Assembly: GCA_033852175.1 (NCBI GenBank)
Contig: JAWSUY010000007.1
Location: 1-64,000 of the forward strand
Length of the DNA stretch: 64,000 nucleotides
Source: Agarilytica sp033852175
GTDB taxonomy: Bacteria > Pseudomonadota > Gammaproteobacteria > Pseudomonadales > Cellvibrionaceae
Direction of reading: 5' to 3'
Each line of letters begins with the position of its first letter. The stretch's first letter is position 1. The notes beneath the pieces are model-generated. The model searched no databases. It saw nothing but the letters and a program-made list of their open reading frames with translations, and had not been told where the DNA came from. Made by a program: the position numbers and the translations under genes. Of the stretch, positions 34,870-43,970 are shown in pieces.

Positions 34870-35775
34870 ATGATCAAACTTAACATGAATTTTCCTACGA
34901 TCGAGTCGTGTATCGGCAACACTCCTTTGGTGAGATTGCAACGTCTACCCGGGTGTAAAAAAAATACTATCTTAGTAAAGCTTGAGGGTAACAACCCTGC
35001 GGGCTCGGTAAAAGATCGGCCAGCAATATCTATGATATCGAGGGCTGAGCAACGGGGGGATATTACCGAGGGTGACAACCTCATTGAAGCGACCAGCGGA
35101 AACACAGGCATCGCCCTGGCGATGGCAGCTGCGATAAAAGGCTATAACATTACCTTGGTCATGCCCGATAACGCGACCCAGGAGCGCAAAGATGCGATGC
35201 GAGCGTACGGAGCTGGTTTGATCCTCGTTTCTCCAGAAGAGGGAATGGAAGGTGCGAGAGACCTCGCCAAGCAAATGGAAGCGGATGGAAAGGGCCGTGT
35301 TTTAGACCAATTTGCTAACGACGATAACCCAATTGCACATTATGAGGGAACGGGGCCAGAGATATGGCGTCAAACCGACGGTCGTATTACCCACTTTGTT
35401 AGTGCGATGGGCACTACTGGCACTATAGTCGGTACATCACGGTATTTGAAAGAGAAGAGCGAGAAGATACATATAGTTGGATTACAGCCTGCAGACGGAG
35501 CCAAAATACCGGGTATTCGTCGCTGGCCCAAAGAGTATATGCCAACAATTTTTGACGATAAGAATATTGATTCGGTGGTGAGTATGTCCCAGAAAAAAGC
35601 GGAAGATACCATGCGAGCTTTGGCTCAACGTGAAGGCATCTTTTGCGGCGTTTCCTCAGGAGGTGCCGTGGCTGCAGCGATAGACGTTGCTCAAAGTACA
35701 GAAAATGCGATTATTGTCGCTATCATATGTGACAGAGGGGATCGTTACTTGTCCTCCGGCGTTTTTCAATCGTAG
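34870..35775 (+). CDS. cysM: Cysteine synthase B
   Basis: PLP enzyme that forms cysteine (or S-sulfocysteine) from O-acetylserine. 301 residues. The PLP Lys lies in NNPAGSVKDRPAISM, the substrate loop is EATSGNTGIALA, and the phosphate-binding site is a Gly-rich GTTGT segment (SAMGTTGTIVGTS). A start at the second Met (34885) is possible. It is divergent from the gacS-like gene, and relA follows after 15 nt. Confidence 0.94.
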   Translation: MIKLNMNFPTIESCIGNTPLVRLQRLPGCKKNTILVKLEGNNPAGSVKDRPAISMISRAEQRGDITEGDNLIEATSGNTGIALAMAAAIKGYNITLVMPDNATQERKDAMRAYGAGLILVSPEEGMEGARDLAKQMEADGKGRVLDQFANDDNPIAHYEGTGPEIWRQTDGRITHFVSAMGTTGTIVGTSRYLKEKSEKIHIVGLQPADGAKIPGIRRWPKEYMPTIFDDKNIDSVVSMSQKKAEDTMRALAQREGIFCGVSSGGAVAAAIDVAQSTENAIIVAIICDRGDRYLSSGVFQS

Positions 35776-35790
35776 AGCTGTAGGCATACC

Positions 35791-38040
35791 ATGGTTAAAG
35801 TTCGCGAAGATTATCCCACTAATGATCAGGGTGGTTTAGACACCTCTTCTTGGTTAGACAAAGTCTGTGACTCCTCTCATCTTGGCGAGTCCGACAAACC
35901 CATTATGGCGAAAGCCTGTGAGTGGACGCGCAAGGTCGAAAAAGACCCAGGCAATAACATTGCTGGATGGGGGACGGGGTACAGCACTTTTTCAGCCGGT
36001 ATCGAAATGGCTGACATCCTGGCCGACCTACAAATGGATCAGGACACCTTAGTTGCCGCGATCCTTTACCGTAGTGTGCGCGAAAGCAAACTTCCCATTG
36101 AGGACGTAAAAAAGGAATTCGGTGAGATTGTCGCCAGCCTGATCGAAGGCGTCATTAGAATGGCCTCGATAAGCGCAATTTCCAATCACAGCGATAGTGC
36201 GGTATTTGGACTGCAAAGCGAAGAGCAGGCAGAAAACGTACGTAAAATGTTAGTGGCCATGGTTGACGATGTGCGTATCGCACTGATCAAACTGGCTGAA
36301 CGAACCTGCGCTATTCGCGCCATCAAAAACGCATCGACCGAACGGCGTCGAAAAATTGCCAAAGAAGTTTCCGATATCTATGCGCCCCTCGCTCATCGCC
36401 TGGGAATAGGGCATATCAAATGGGAATTGGAAGATCTTGCGTTCCGCTATTTGCAGCCCTATGACTACAAATATATTGCCAAACTGTTAGATGAAAAACG
36501 CCTCGACCGGCAGGTTTATATTGAAGGCGTAATAGAAGTGCTCGAGGAGAAACTGGCCTCAGAAAATATCAAAGCTGAGGTCTGTGGGCGTGTAAAACAC
36601 ATATACAGTATTTGGCGAAAAATGCGTCGCAAGAGCATCGACTTCTCGGAAGTTTATGACATCCGAGCCGTTCGAATCCTTGTTGATAGTGAGAGGGACT
36701 GCTACTCCGTATTGGGCATCGTGCATGCGCTATGGCGCAACATTCCCAACGAGTTTGATGATTACATTGCCAACCCAAAGGAAAATGGGTATCGCTCCTT
36801 GCATACAGCCGTACAGGGTTCTGCAAATCGCGTGCTAGAAGTGCAAATTCGTACGGGAGTCATGCACGAAGAAGCTGAATTTGGTGTTTGTGCGCACTGG
36901 AGATATAAAGACGCGGATAGCGAAGACAACGGGTCCGATAGCTACGAACAAAAAATAGAGTGGTTGCGTCAGGTACTTGAGTGGCACGATGACGTAGGTG
37001 GTAGCGGTAGCCCCTGGGGAGACAATCTTCCGACCGGCATTTCGCAAGACCGAATTTATGTGTTTACGCCAGAAGGCCATGTTGTTGATTTGCCTGAACA
37101 AGCGACGCCAGTCGATTTTGCTTTCAGGATCCATTCTGATGTCGGTATTCATTGCCGGGGTGCAAAAGTGAACGGTCGGATAGTGCCGCTTAATCACTCA
37201 CTCAAAACAGCAGACCAAGTTGAAATTCTAACCGGCAAGCACGCTGCTCCCAGTCGAGATTGGTTAACGCCAGCTCTGGGTTATGTGACGACATCGAAAG
37301 GCCGTAGCCGGTTACAGCAGTGGTTCAAACTTCAGGACCGCGATCAAAATGTCGAAGATGGCCGGGCGTTACTCGACCATGAGTTCAGGCGCTTGGCAGT
37401 AAAAGACCTCGATTACGAAGCGCTAGCTAAAAAACTAAACCTAAAAGATCTAGAAAGTTTATATGCGGCAGTGGGTACCGCCGATATCAGTGTTGAAAAA
37501 ATAATGGGCGCGGCGCAGCGTTTGTTTAACCTTAAAGATCCACAAGAAGCGGTTACCTCCCTTGTTGGGCGGGCAGTTAATCAAGATGGAAGTGCGGAAG
37601 TCTATATTGATGGTGTCGGCAATCTTCTGTCTTCTTTGGCCCAATGTTGTAAACCCATTCCTGGCGACAGCATTTCTGGTTACATTACCGTAGGGCGCGG
37701 CGTCTCGATACACCGAAAAGATTGTTCCAATGTCCTGCAGCTCCAAACAGTCGAACCGGAACGAATTATTTCGGTCGACTGGGCAGATAAACCCCGCAAT
37801 CTATACGCCGTCAAAATCAACATAGAAGCATTTGATCGGCATGGTTTATTGCGCGATATCACCACATTGTTGGACCGAGAAAAGATCAACGTAAGTGCCA
37901 TGCAAACGGAGTCTCATAAAGAACGGAACACTGTTGAAATGGTGTTGACCATCGAAATTTCAGATTTGGGGACGCTCAGTCGCGTGTTCGCCAAATTAAA
38001 CCACTTGCCGAATATCTCTTCAGTACGTCGAGAAAACTGA
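35791..38040 (+). CDS. relA: (p)ppGpp synthetase RelA
   Basis: Ribosome-linked stringent response enzyme, 749 residues. The HD hydrolase region is degenerate (no HD pair), as in RelA and unlike SpoT. The synthetase block is ENGYRSLHTAVQG with VEIQIRT (EVQIRTGVMHEEAEFG), followed by a TGS domain (RIYVFTPEGHVVDLPEQATP), a helical-Zn-finger segment with CC (LAQCCKPIPGD) and the C-terminal ACT. Fifteen nucleotides separate it from cysM. Confidence 0.96.
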   Translation: MVKVREDYPTNDQGGLDTSSWLDKVCDSSHLGESDKPIMAKACEWTRKVEKDPGNNIAGWGTGYSTFSAGIEMADILADLQMDQDTLVAAILYRSVRESKLPIEDVKKEFGEIVASLIEGVIRMASISAISNHSDSAVFGLQSEEQAENVRKMLVAMVDDVRIALIKLAERTCAIRAIKNASTERRRKIAKEVSDIYAPLAHRLGIGHIKWELEDLAFRYLQPYDYKYIAKLLDEKRLDRQVYIEGVIEVLEEKLASENIKAEVCGRVKHIYSIWRKMRRKSIDFSEVYDIRAVRILVDSERDCYSVLGIVHALWRNIPNEFDDYIANPKENGYRSLHTAVQGSANRVLEVQIRTGVMHEEAEFGVCAHWRYKDADSEDNGSDSYEQKIEWLRQVLEWHDDVGGSGSPWGDNLPTGISQDRIYVFTPEGHVVDLPEQATPVDFAFRIHSDVGIHCRGAKVNGRIVPLNHSLKTADQVEILTGKHAAPSRDWLTPALGYVTTSKGRSRLQQWFKLQDRDQNVEDGRALLDHEFRRLAVKDLDYEALAKKLNLKDLESLYAAVGTADISVEKIMGAAQRLFNLKDPQEAVTSLVGRAVNQDGSAEVYIDGVGNLLSSLAQCCKPIPGDSISGYITVGRGVSIHRKDCSNVLQLQTVEPERIISVDWADKPRNLYAVKINIEAFDRHGLLRDITTLLDREKINVSAMQTESHKERNTVEMVLTIEISDLGTLSRVFAKLNHLPNISSVRREN

Positions 38041-38047
38041 GTTTCCT

Positions 38048-38857
38048 ATGTCTTCTACCAAGTACACCCTGGAAAACCTTATGTATCTCATGAGCCGGCT
38101 TAGAGACCCTGAGACCGGTTGCCCTTGGGATATTAAACAATCTTATAAATCCATTACCTCGTCCACTATAGAAGAAGCCTACGAGGTGGTGGACGCAATT
38201 GAAAATGAAGATTTTGATCATCTTCGAGAAGAGCTTGGGGACTTATTGTTCCAAGTCATTTTTTACACCGAGCTATCCCGCGAAGAGTCACGCTTCTCCT
38301 TTCATGATGTTGTGCATGGCTTAACGTCAAAGCTCGTGCGTCGTCATCCTCACGTCTTTCCAGACGGAACGCTCGAAAGTCGGCGTGATCCAAACAGCGT
38401 TATGGACGATGCCGCAATTAAAGCGTCTTGGGAAGATATAAAACAAGTTGAGCGAGAATCCAAAGGGGATAAGGGTGTTTTTGATGATGTCCCGAATTCA
38501 CTTCCGGGCTTAACCCGCGCAGCAAAATTACAAAAGCGAGCCGCAAAACTGGGGTTTGATTGGAGCGAGAGCGCTCAAGTGCTCGATAAAGTTGGGGAAG
38601 AATTTGGTGAGCTGCAAGAAGCCTTCGAATCTGGAGATGCCGATCATACCGCAAGCGAATTGGGCGATCTAATGTTCACCTGCGTGAACCTTGCTCGGCA
38701 TCTTGGTCGAGACGCAGACGAACTCATGCGCCAGGCCAACCAAAAATTCCAATCTCGATTTACCCATGTACACAACCGTATGACTGAAAACGAAGAGTCA
38801 ATGCACTCTTCCGATGAGCTGGAAGTCTTTTGGCGCGAGGCAAAAGAACGCGAGTAA
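38048..38857 (+). CDS. mazG: Nucleoside triphosphate pyrophosphohydrolase MazG
   Basis: A housecleaning NTP pyrophosphatase of 269 residues with two MazG domains. The metal-binding EEAYE/EEELGD-type motifs are EEAYEVVDAI and REELGDLLFQ in the first, and EEFGELQEA and SELGDLMF in the second. It begins 8 nt after the relA stop; relA-mazG is the usual order. Confidence 0.95.
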   Translation: MSSTKYTLENLMYLMSRLRDPETGCPWDIKQSYKSITSSTIEEAYEVVDAIENEDFDHLREELGDLLFQVIFYTELSREESRFSFHDVVHGLTSKLVRRHPHVFPDGTLESRRDPNSVMDDAAIKASWEDIKQVERESKGDKGVFDDVPNSLPGLTRAAKLQKRAAKLGFDWSESAQVLDKVGEEFGELQEAFESGDADHTASELGDLMFTCVNLARHLGRDADELMRQANQKFQSRFTHVHNRMTENEESMHSSDELEVFWREAKERE

Positions 38858-39104
38858 ACCTCATGTTCATATTTCGTGCTTAGTAATAACTCTACGCCTG
38901 TTGAACGGCCCCAGTAAGTCCTTGTTAATCAATCTTTGGATGTGTATTGTATGCCGCCAATAGGGCACAGTAGGACTCAAAATTGAGTCAAAATTGAGTC
39001 AAAATCGAGAATGTAATCTCAGCGTAAACTACATTTCGTAAACACATCTACTGTGTTCCGCAAACCCGTAAGGGTTGAACATGAACTAAATAAGAGGAAT
39101 CCTC
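38858..39104 (+). other. Gap before adk with 11-bp direct repeats
   Basis: AAAATTGAGTC is repeated at 38979-38989 and 38990-39000, with a partial third copy. Together with the preceding GACTC it also forms a palindrome GACTCAAAATTGAGTC. A regulator site near adk is possible. Confidence 0.5.
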
Positions 39105-39743
39105 ATGCACGTAATACTTTTAGGAGCTCCCGGTGCTGGTAAAGGCACGCAAGCCAAATTCTTGATGGAATCGTACGGGATTCCTCAGATCTCAACCGGA
39201 GACATGCTCCGTTCAGCAGTAGCTGCAGGATCAGAGCTTGGAAAAAAAGTAAAAGGTGTAATGGATTCAGGAGCGCTAGTTTCTGACGACCTGATTATTG
39301 ACTTGGTTAAAGATCGTATCGCACAAGATGATTGTGCCAAAGGTTTCCTTCTCGATGGTTTCCCGCGTACGATCCCTCAAGCCGAAGCATTGGCAGCATC
39401 GGGTGTGAGTATCGACAATGTATTAGAGATCTTTGTTGAAGACGCCGAAATCGTAGCGCGCTTAAGTGGACGTCGCGTTCACAAAACTTCAGGCCGTATT
39501 TACCACGTTGAACACAACCCACCAGCGGTTGAAGGCAAAGATGACGAAACGGGCGAGCCCCTCATTCAGCGTGAAGACGACACAGAAGAAACCGTACGTC
39601 GTCGCTTAGGTGTTTACCACGACCAAACAGAACCTCTCGTTAAATTTTACCAAGCGGTTGATGGCGTGACATTCTCACGTGTTAATGGAGTTGGCTCATT
39701 GGAAGATATCAAAGCCAAAGTGAAGGCCGCATTGAAGTTCTAA
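39105..39743 (+). CDS. adk: Adenylate kinase
   Basis: Converts AMP and ATP to two ADP. 212 residues, long form with a LID domain. The P-loop GAPGAGKGTQ is at about 7-16, DGFPRTIPQA at about 84-93 and the LID with GRIYHVEHNPP at about 127-137 lacks the zinc Cys of Gram-positive enzymes. AGGAAT lies before the ATG. Confidence 0.97.
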   Translation: MHVILLGAPGAGKGTQAKFLMESYGIPQISTGDMLRSAVAAGSELGKKVKGVMDSGALVSDDLIIDLVKDRIAQDDCAKGFLLDGFPRTIPQAEALAASGVSIDNVLEIFVEDAEIVARLSGRRVHKTSGRIYHVEHNPPAVEGKDDETGEPLIQREDDTEETVRRRLGVYHDQTEPLVKFYQAVDGVTFSRVNGVGSLEDIKAKVKAALKF

Positions 39744-39797
39744 TGCTTGTCGGTAATGAATGTTGGTTAAGTCCAGCAAATCAGATAACGTTTTAAT

Positions 39798-40517
39798 ATG
39801 TCCATTTCAGCCTACACCGTTCTTGCTATTGATGCTTCCACAGAGCGGTGTTCAGTAGCCCTCAATCAACGAGGGCAAACCACCTCCCAAGTTTGTAATA
39901 TTCCAAGGTCTCATGCTCAAGCGTTATTGCCGATGGTGGACTCATTGCTGAGTGACGCCGAGATTACCCTCAAACAGCTAGATGCTATCGTCGTAACCTT
40001 AGGGCCGGGATCATTTACCGGCATTCGTATCTGCCTGTCTATAGCGCAAGGTTTATCGTACGGCGCGAGCATTCCGCTTATTGGCGCAAACTCCTTGGAA
40101 GTCATGGCCCAAGGGCTAATTGGCCGGCCTAAAACCGAAAATGCAACCTTAGTAAGCTGCTTAGATGCCCGAATGGGCGAAGTCTACTGGGCGACCTATA
40201 CTCATAAAGATGGTTTACTCACCGAAGTATTACCGCCTGCAGTTTCTTTACCGGAACACTTCAATACAGCACTGGAATCTACAAGCGGTAAAGCCGTTGG
40301 TATAGGTCATGGCTTTCAGCTGTCGAGTGTTAATAAAGACGATTACATCGCGTGTTACTCAGACGAGTTGCCTCACGCCGAGCACCTGCTTTCAATCTGG
40401 AGCGATGACAGTTTTAAACTCTCCCTCAGCAAAACAAAAAGTTCTGTAATAGAACCCTTATATTTACGCAACGAAGTAGCCTGGGAAAAACGTACCAGAA
40501 TTCGAACTCAAAACTGA
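39798..40517 (+). CDS. tsaB: tRNA t6A synthesis protein TsaB
   Basis: A 239-residue partner of TsaD in making threonylcarbamoyl-adenosine at tRNA position 37. It has the ASKH-fold start VLAIDASTERCSVAL and TLGPGSFTGIRICLSIAQGL, the glycoprotease-family signature. It lies 54 nt after adk. Confidence 0.94.
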   Translation: MSISAYTVLAIDASTERCSVALNQRGQTTSQVCNIPRSHAQALLPMVDSLLSDAEITLKQLDAIVVTLGPGSFTGIRICLSIAQGLSYGASIPLIGANSLEVMAQGLIGRPKTENATLVSCLDARMGEVYWATYTHKDGLLTEVLPPAVSLPEHFNTALESTSGKAVGIGHGFQLSSVNKDDYIACYSDELPHAEHLLSIWSDDSFKLSLSKTKSSVIEPLYLRNEVAWEKRTRIRTQN

Positions 40518-40561
40518 GTGTCGCGTTAAACTTCGAATAACCCTTGATTAAAGATTGTTCT

Positions 40562-41359
40562 ATGGAAATTCTCCACGTTATTGTTTTGGCTTTGCTTCAA
40601 GGTCTTACTGAATTTTTGCCGATATCCAGTTCAGCTCACCTGATCTTACCGAAAGAAATTTTGGGCTGGCCCGACCAGGGCCTGGCTTTTGATGTTGCTG
40701 TGCACATGGGTACATTAAGTGCTGTTGTCTTATATTTCCGTCGCGACATTGGTGAACTAGTCGTAGGTTGGTCGCTGTCTGTAGCGGGCAAGGGTACAAA
40801 TGAGGGGGGGCGCTTGGCTTGGCTTATCGCGCTTGCAACTATACCCGCGGGTCTGTTTGGTTTACTAATGGATGATATTGTAGAGAATCACCTGCGTTCT
40901 ACAGCCGTTATAGCGGCCACCACGATCATCTTTGGATTGCTGCTAGCGTTAGCTGACAGAAAAGCAGATTCACGCACAAAAAAACTTGTTCAAATGACTG
41001 TTATTTCCGCCTTGGTCATCGGTATTGCACAGGCAATTGCCATCATTCCAGGCACCTCTCGATCCGGCATCACCATTACCGCAGCCTTATTGTTAGGGTT
41101 TACAAGAATGGATGCTGCTCGCTTCTCATTCTTGCTTTCAATACCTGTAATTCTCCTAAGTGGTTCATATAAGGGTGCATCACTAATCGGGCAAGAATCC
41201 GTGGACTGGTTCAGCATTGGTTTAGGCGTGCTGGTGTCCGCAGTCAGCGCGTATATTTGTATATATTATTTTTTGAGTTTTATTAATAAAATGGGAATGT
41301 TGCCTTTTGTGATTTATCGCATGATATTAGGCTCTATGCTTATTTTACTTCTCCTTTAA
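40562..41359 (+). CDS. uppP: Undecaprenyl-diphosphatase UppP/BacA
   Basis: Inner-membrane phosphatase that recycles the lipid carrier of cell-wall synthesis. 265 residues from ATG 40562, chosen because it matches the family start MEILHVIVLALLQGLTEFLP; an upstream in-frame TTG adds only six residues. The (E/Q)FLPISSSAHL and PGTSRSGITI motifs are both present, and the rest is transmembrane helices. Confidence 0.96.
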   Translation: MEILHVIVLALLQGLTEFLPISSSAHLILPKEILGWPDQGLAFDVAVHMGTLSAVVLYFRRDIGELVVGWSLSVAGKGTNEGGRLAWLIALATIPAGLFGLLMDDIVENHLRSTAVIAATTIIFGLLLALADRKADSRTKKLVQMTVISALVIGIAQAIAIIPGTSRSGITITAALLLGFTRMDAARFSFLLSIPVILLSGSYKGASLIGQESVDWFSIGLGVLVSAVSAYICIYYFLSFINKMGMLPFVIYRMILGSMLILLLL

Positions 41360-41384
41360 TCTTTATCGATGCAAAGAATCTTCT

Positions 41385-42701
41385 ATGTCTGATCGTGCCG
41401 TTTGTGACAAATTTTTAAAGTTTCTACAGGCCTCCCCATCGCCTTACCACGCCACAGCAAATCTAGCGGTATTGCTAAGCGATGCAGGGTTTAGTCAGTT
41501 GAAAGAAGATCAGACCTGGCAGCTCACGCCGGGTGGCAAATACTATTTTACGCGCTCCGATTCAACGATCGTCGGTTTTATCCTCGGTGAAAAAGATTCA
41601 CCAGCAGGTATACGTTTAGTGGGCGCGCACACAGACAGTCCTTGCCTTAAAGTAAAGCCTCAGCCAGAAAAAAACGTCAAGGGATACCAGCAGCTAGGTA
41701 TCGAGGTTTATGGCGGCGCTTTGTTAAACCCGTGGTTTGATCGAGATTTGTCGATAGCGGGGCGTGCGTGTTATCTAGACGACAATAACGTGCTCAAGTC
41801 TGCATTAGTCGATTTTAAAGACCCTATTGCCGTAATACCAAGCTTGGCCATTCATCTCGATCGCGAAGCCAATAAAAACCGCACCGTAAATCCTCAAACC
41901 CAGTTAAACCCGATACTGTTTCAGGGTGAGAGTGAGGGAAAGGGAACTAGCGAATTTTGTTTTCGAAATTTACTACTCGAAAAATTACAGTCCGATGGCT
42001 GTAATGACGCGGTAGACGTTCTCGACTTTGACATGATGTTTTACGACGTTCAGCCGCCAGCCGTTGTGGGGCTAAAGCACGACTTTTTTGCCGGTGCGCG
42101 CTTAGATAACTTACTTAGCTCTTTTATTGGCGCATTAGCACTCATTGAGTCAGACACAAAATACAGCTCAATACTGATCTGCAGTGATCACGAAGAAGTC
42201 GGCAGCCAATCCGATGTCGGCGCCAATGGCACTGTGCTCGAAGACTTGTTGACGCGTATCTATCTCGATGCAGAGCAAAGGCAAATTAACATAAGAGCCT
42301 CAATGCTTTTATCCGTGGATAATGCTCATGGTATACACCCGAACTACACCAGCAAACATGACGATAATCACGGACCCTTATTGAATCAAGGCCCAGTGGT
42401 TAAATTTGACGCAAAGCAAAGTTATGCCACCTCATCTCACAGCTCGTCATTTTTAAAACGCTTGGCGAGAATGGAGCCCGAACTGCCACTGCAGATGTTT
42501 GTGACGCGAGCGGATATGCGGTGCGGAAGCACAATAGGGCCCATCACCGCATCAAATATTGGGGTTAAAACCCTCGATTTGGGCGTGCCGACATTTGCCA
42601 TGCACTCCACTCGCGAGCTTGCAGGCACCAGAGACCTGGAAACACTGTTTCAATTGCTGATGCGTTTTTACAACAGTGAAACGTTAATAACAACGGCCTA
42701 A
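41385..42701 (+). CDS. apeB: M18 family aminopeptidase
   Basis: A zinc aminopeptidase of 438 residues (aspartyl/M18 family). Metal ligands and catalytic residues sit in GAHTDSPCLKVKP, DHEEVGSQSDVG and the C-terminal MHSTRELAGT. It probably acts on N-terminal acidic residues of peptides in the cytosol. The gene stands between uppP and the cyclic-nucleotide-binding protein without a clear operon link. Confidence 0.93.
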   Translation: MSDRAVCDKFLKFLQASPSPYHATANLAVLLSDAGFSQLKEDQTWQLTPGGKYYFTRSDSTIVGFILGEKDSPAGIRLVGAHTDSPCLKVKPQPEKNVKGYQQLGIEVYGGALLNPWFDRDLSIAGRACYLDDNNVLKSALVDFKDPIAVIPSLAIHLDREANKNRTVNPQTQLNPILFQGESEGKGTSEFCFRNLLLEKLQSDGCNDAVDVLDFDMMFYDVQPPAVVGLKHDFFAGARLDNLLSSFIGALALIESDTKYSSILICSDHEEVGSQSDVGANGTVLEDLLTRIYLDAEQRQINIRASMLLSVDNAHGIHPNYTSKHDDNHGPLLNQGPVVKFDAKQSYATSSHSSSFLKRLARMEPELPLQMFVTRADMRCGSTIGPITASNIGVKTLDLGVPTFAMHSTRELAGTRDLETLFQLLMRFYNSETLITTA

Positions 42702-42872
42702 GCGGGCCTTACCCGAAGCCTCGACGCCAACAAAGCGATTGTTGACCCTGTTTTTATTCAAACTGCGAACAAGCGTGAAAAAGTCGTCGGAAAAAGTAAA
42801 ATATTTTAGCCATACTCTATAAAAACCTCTATTAGAAGGTTAGCCTGGTGACTCTCAGCGTGAGGAAGCATA

Positions 42873-43925
42873 TTGGAACTCAGTGATTTAAAAAAATTTG
42901 TACCGTTTAGCGAAATAGATGATAAATATCTTGAAGATGCTTTGGGTCAGATTTCTGAAAGAAGCTTTTGTAAGGGCGAAATGCTCTTTAAGCGTGGACG
43001 TTCTGTGGCCGAGCGGTTTTATTTGATTTCAGGCCGTGTGGACCTGATTGATTCCGCTTATGTGTCCACCGCAGTCGAATCCAATCGCAAGCTGGTTGCG
43101 AACCCCTTAAATCCGGAATCGCCTACGCGTTGCTCGTGTATTGCCAAATCCCAGGTGAAAGTATTCTCGATCGAGGCAGAAGCACTCGACCGTATCGTTG
43201 CTTGGAGCGAGTCGGCGGCCTATGCACACGAACAGAGCGTGCAGGAAGCAAAAGAAGAACCCTCCATGATCGTGACTGGTGAAATCGAAGTCAGCAGTAT
43301 TGCCGACCAAGATGCCACAGACTGGATGTCGTCATTATTGCAATCACCGTTATTTACCCGAATTCCGCTGACTCAAGTGCAGGAATTATTTTCTCGGTTT
43401 AAGGACATCCCTGTAAGAAAGGGAGATGTAGCCGTTAAAGAGGGCGCCAAAGGTGATTTCTTTTATGTGCTGGCCTCTGGTCTCGCTCACGTCACTAACC
43501 GTTCCGAGAGCGTCGATGTGATACTGGACCCCGGCAGCTATTTTGGCGAAGAAGCCTTGCTTGGAGACACCTCGCGCAATGCCACCATCACCATGCTAGA
43601 AGATGGGCATTTGAAAAAGCTTGATGCTGAAGACTTTGAATCGCTGCTCAAAGCGCCGATATTGCAATATTTAGAATTGGATGAAATGGAAGCGCTCGAT
43701 AAAACTCATAAAATCATCGATGTGAAAATGCCGCTCGAATATCGCATGTTCCATGTGTCTGGCAGTATTAATGTGCCGTTGTCGCGCTTGCGTAGCTCAA
43801 TGCTAGAACTGGCGAAAGCCAGCGCATATGTAATTCCAGACGATGCAGGCAGCAGAGCCGATATCGCCGCGCACCTATTGTGCCAAGCGGGTTTTGATGC
43901 CTACATCCTGAAATCCTCAGACTAA
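42873..43925 (+). CDS. Double CNMP-binding protein with rhodanese-like end
   Basis: A 350-residue cytosolic protein. Two cyclic-nucleotide-binding folds are seen: about 12-115 (KGEMLFKRGRSVAERFYLISGRV) and about 155-255 (KGDVAVKEGAKGDFFYVLASG, FGEEALLGDTSRNATITML). The C-terminus resembles a rhodanese domain (DVKMPLEYRMFHVSGSINVP), but the active-site Cys position reads PDDAGSR, so no sulfurtransferase activity is expected. A TTG start is preceded by GAGGAAG. It may be a second-messenger sensor, ligand unknown. Confidence 0.82.
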   Translation: MELSDLKKFVPFSEIDDKYLEDALGQISERSFCKGEMLFKRGRSVAERFYLISGRVDLIDSAYVSTAVESNRKLVANPLNPESPTRCSCIAKSQVKVFSIEAEALDRIVAWSESAAYAHEQSVQEAKEEPSMIVTGEIEVSSIADQDATDWMSSLLQSPLFTRIPLTQVQELFSRFKDIPVRKGDVAVKEGAKGDFFYVLASGLAHVTNRSESVDVILDPGSYFGEEALLGDTSRNATITMLEDGHLKKLDAEDFESLLKAPILQYLELDEMEALDKTHKIIDVKMPLEYRMFHVSGSINVPLSRLRSSMLELAKASAYVIPDDAGSRADIAAHLLCQAGFDAYILKSSD

Positions 43926-43930
43926 GACTT

Positions 43931-43960
43931 TTATCGTTATCGTTATCGTTATCGTCATCG
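43931..43960. repeat. TTATCG hexamer repeat
   Basis: Five tandem hexamers (TTATCG four times, then TCATCG) lie between the CNMP gene and the glycosyltransferase, and could vary between strains. Confidence 0.8.
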
Positions 43961-43970
43961 GCCTACGCTT

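Noticed and set aside
43931..43960. Hexamer repeats as a CRISPR array
   Set aside because: Units are 6 bp without spacers, so this is a microsatellite.
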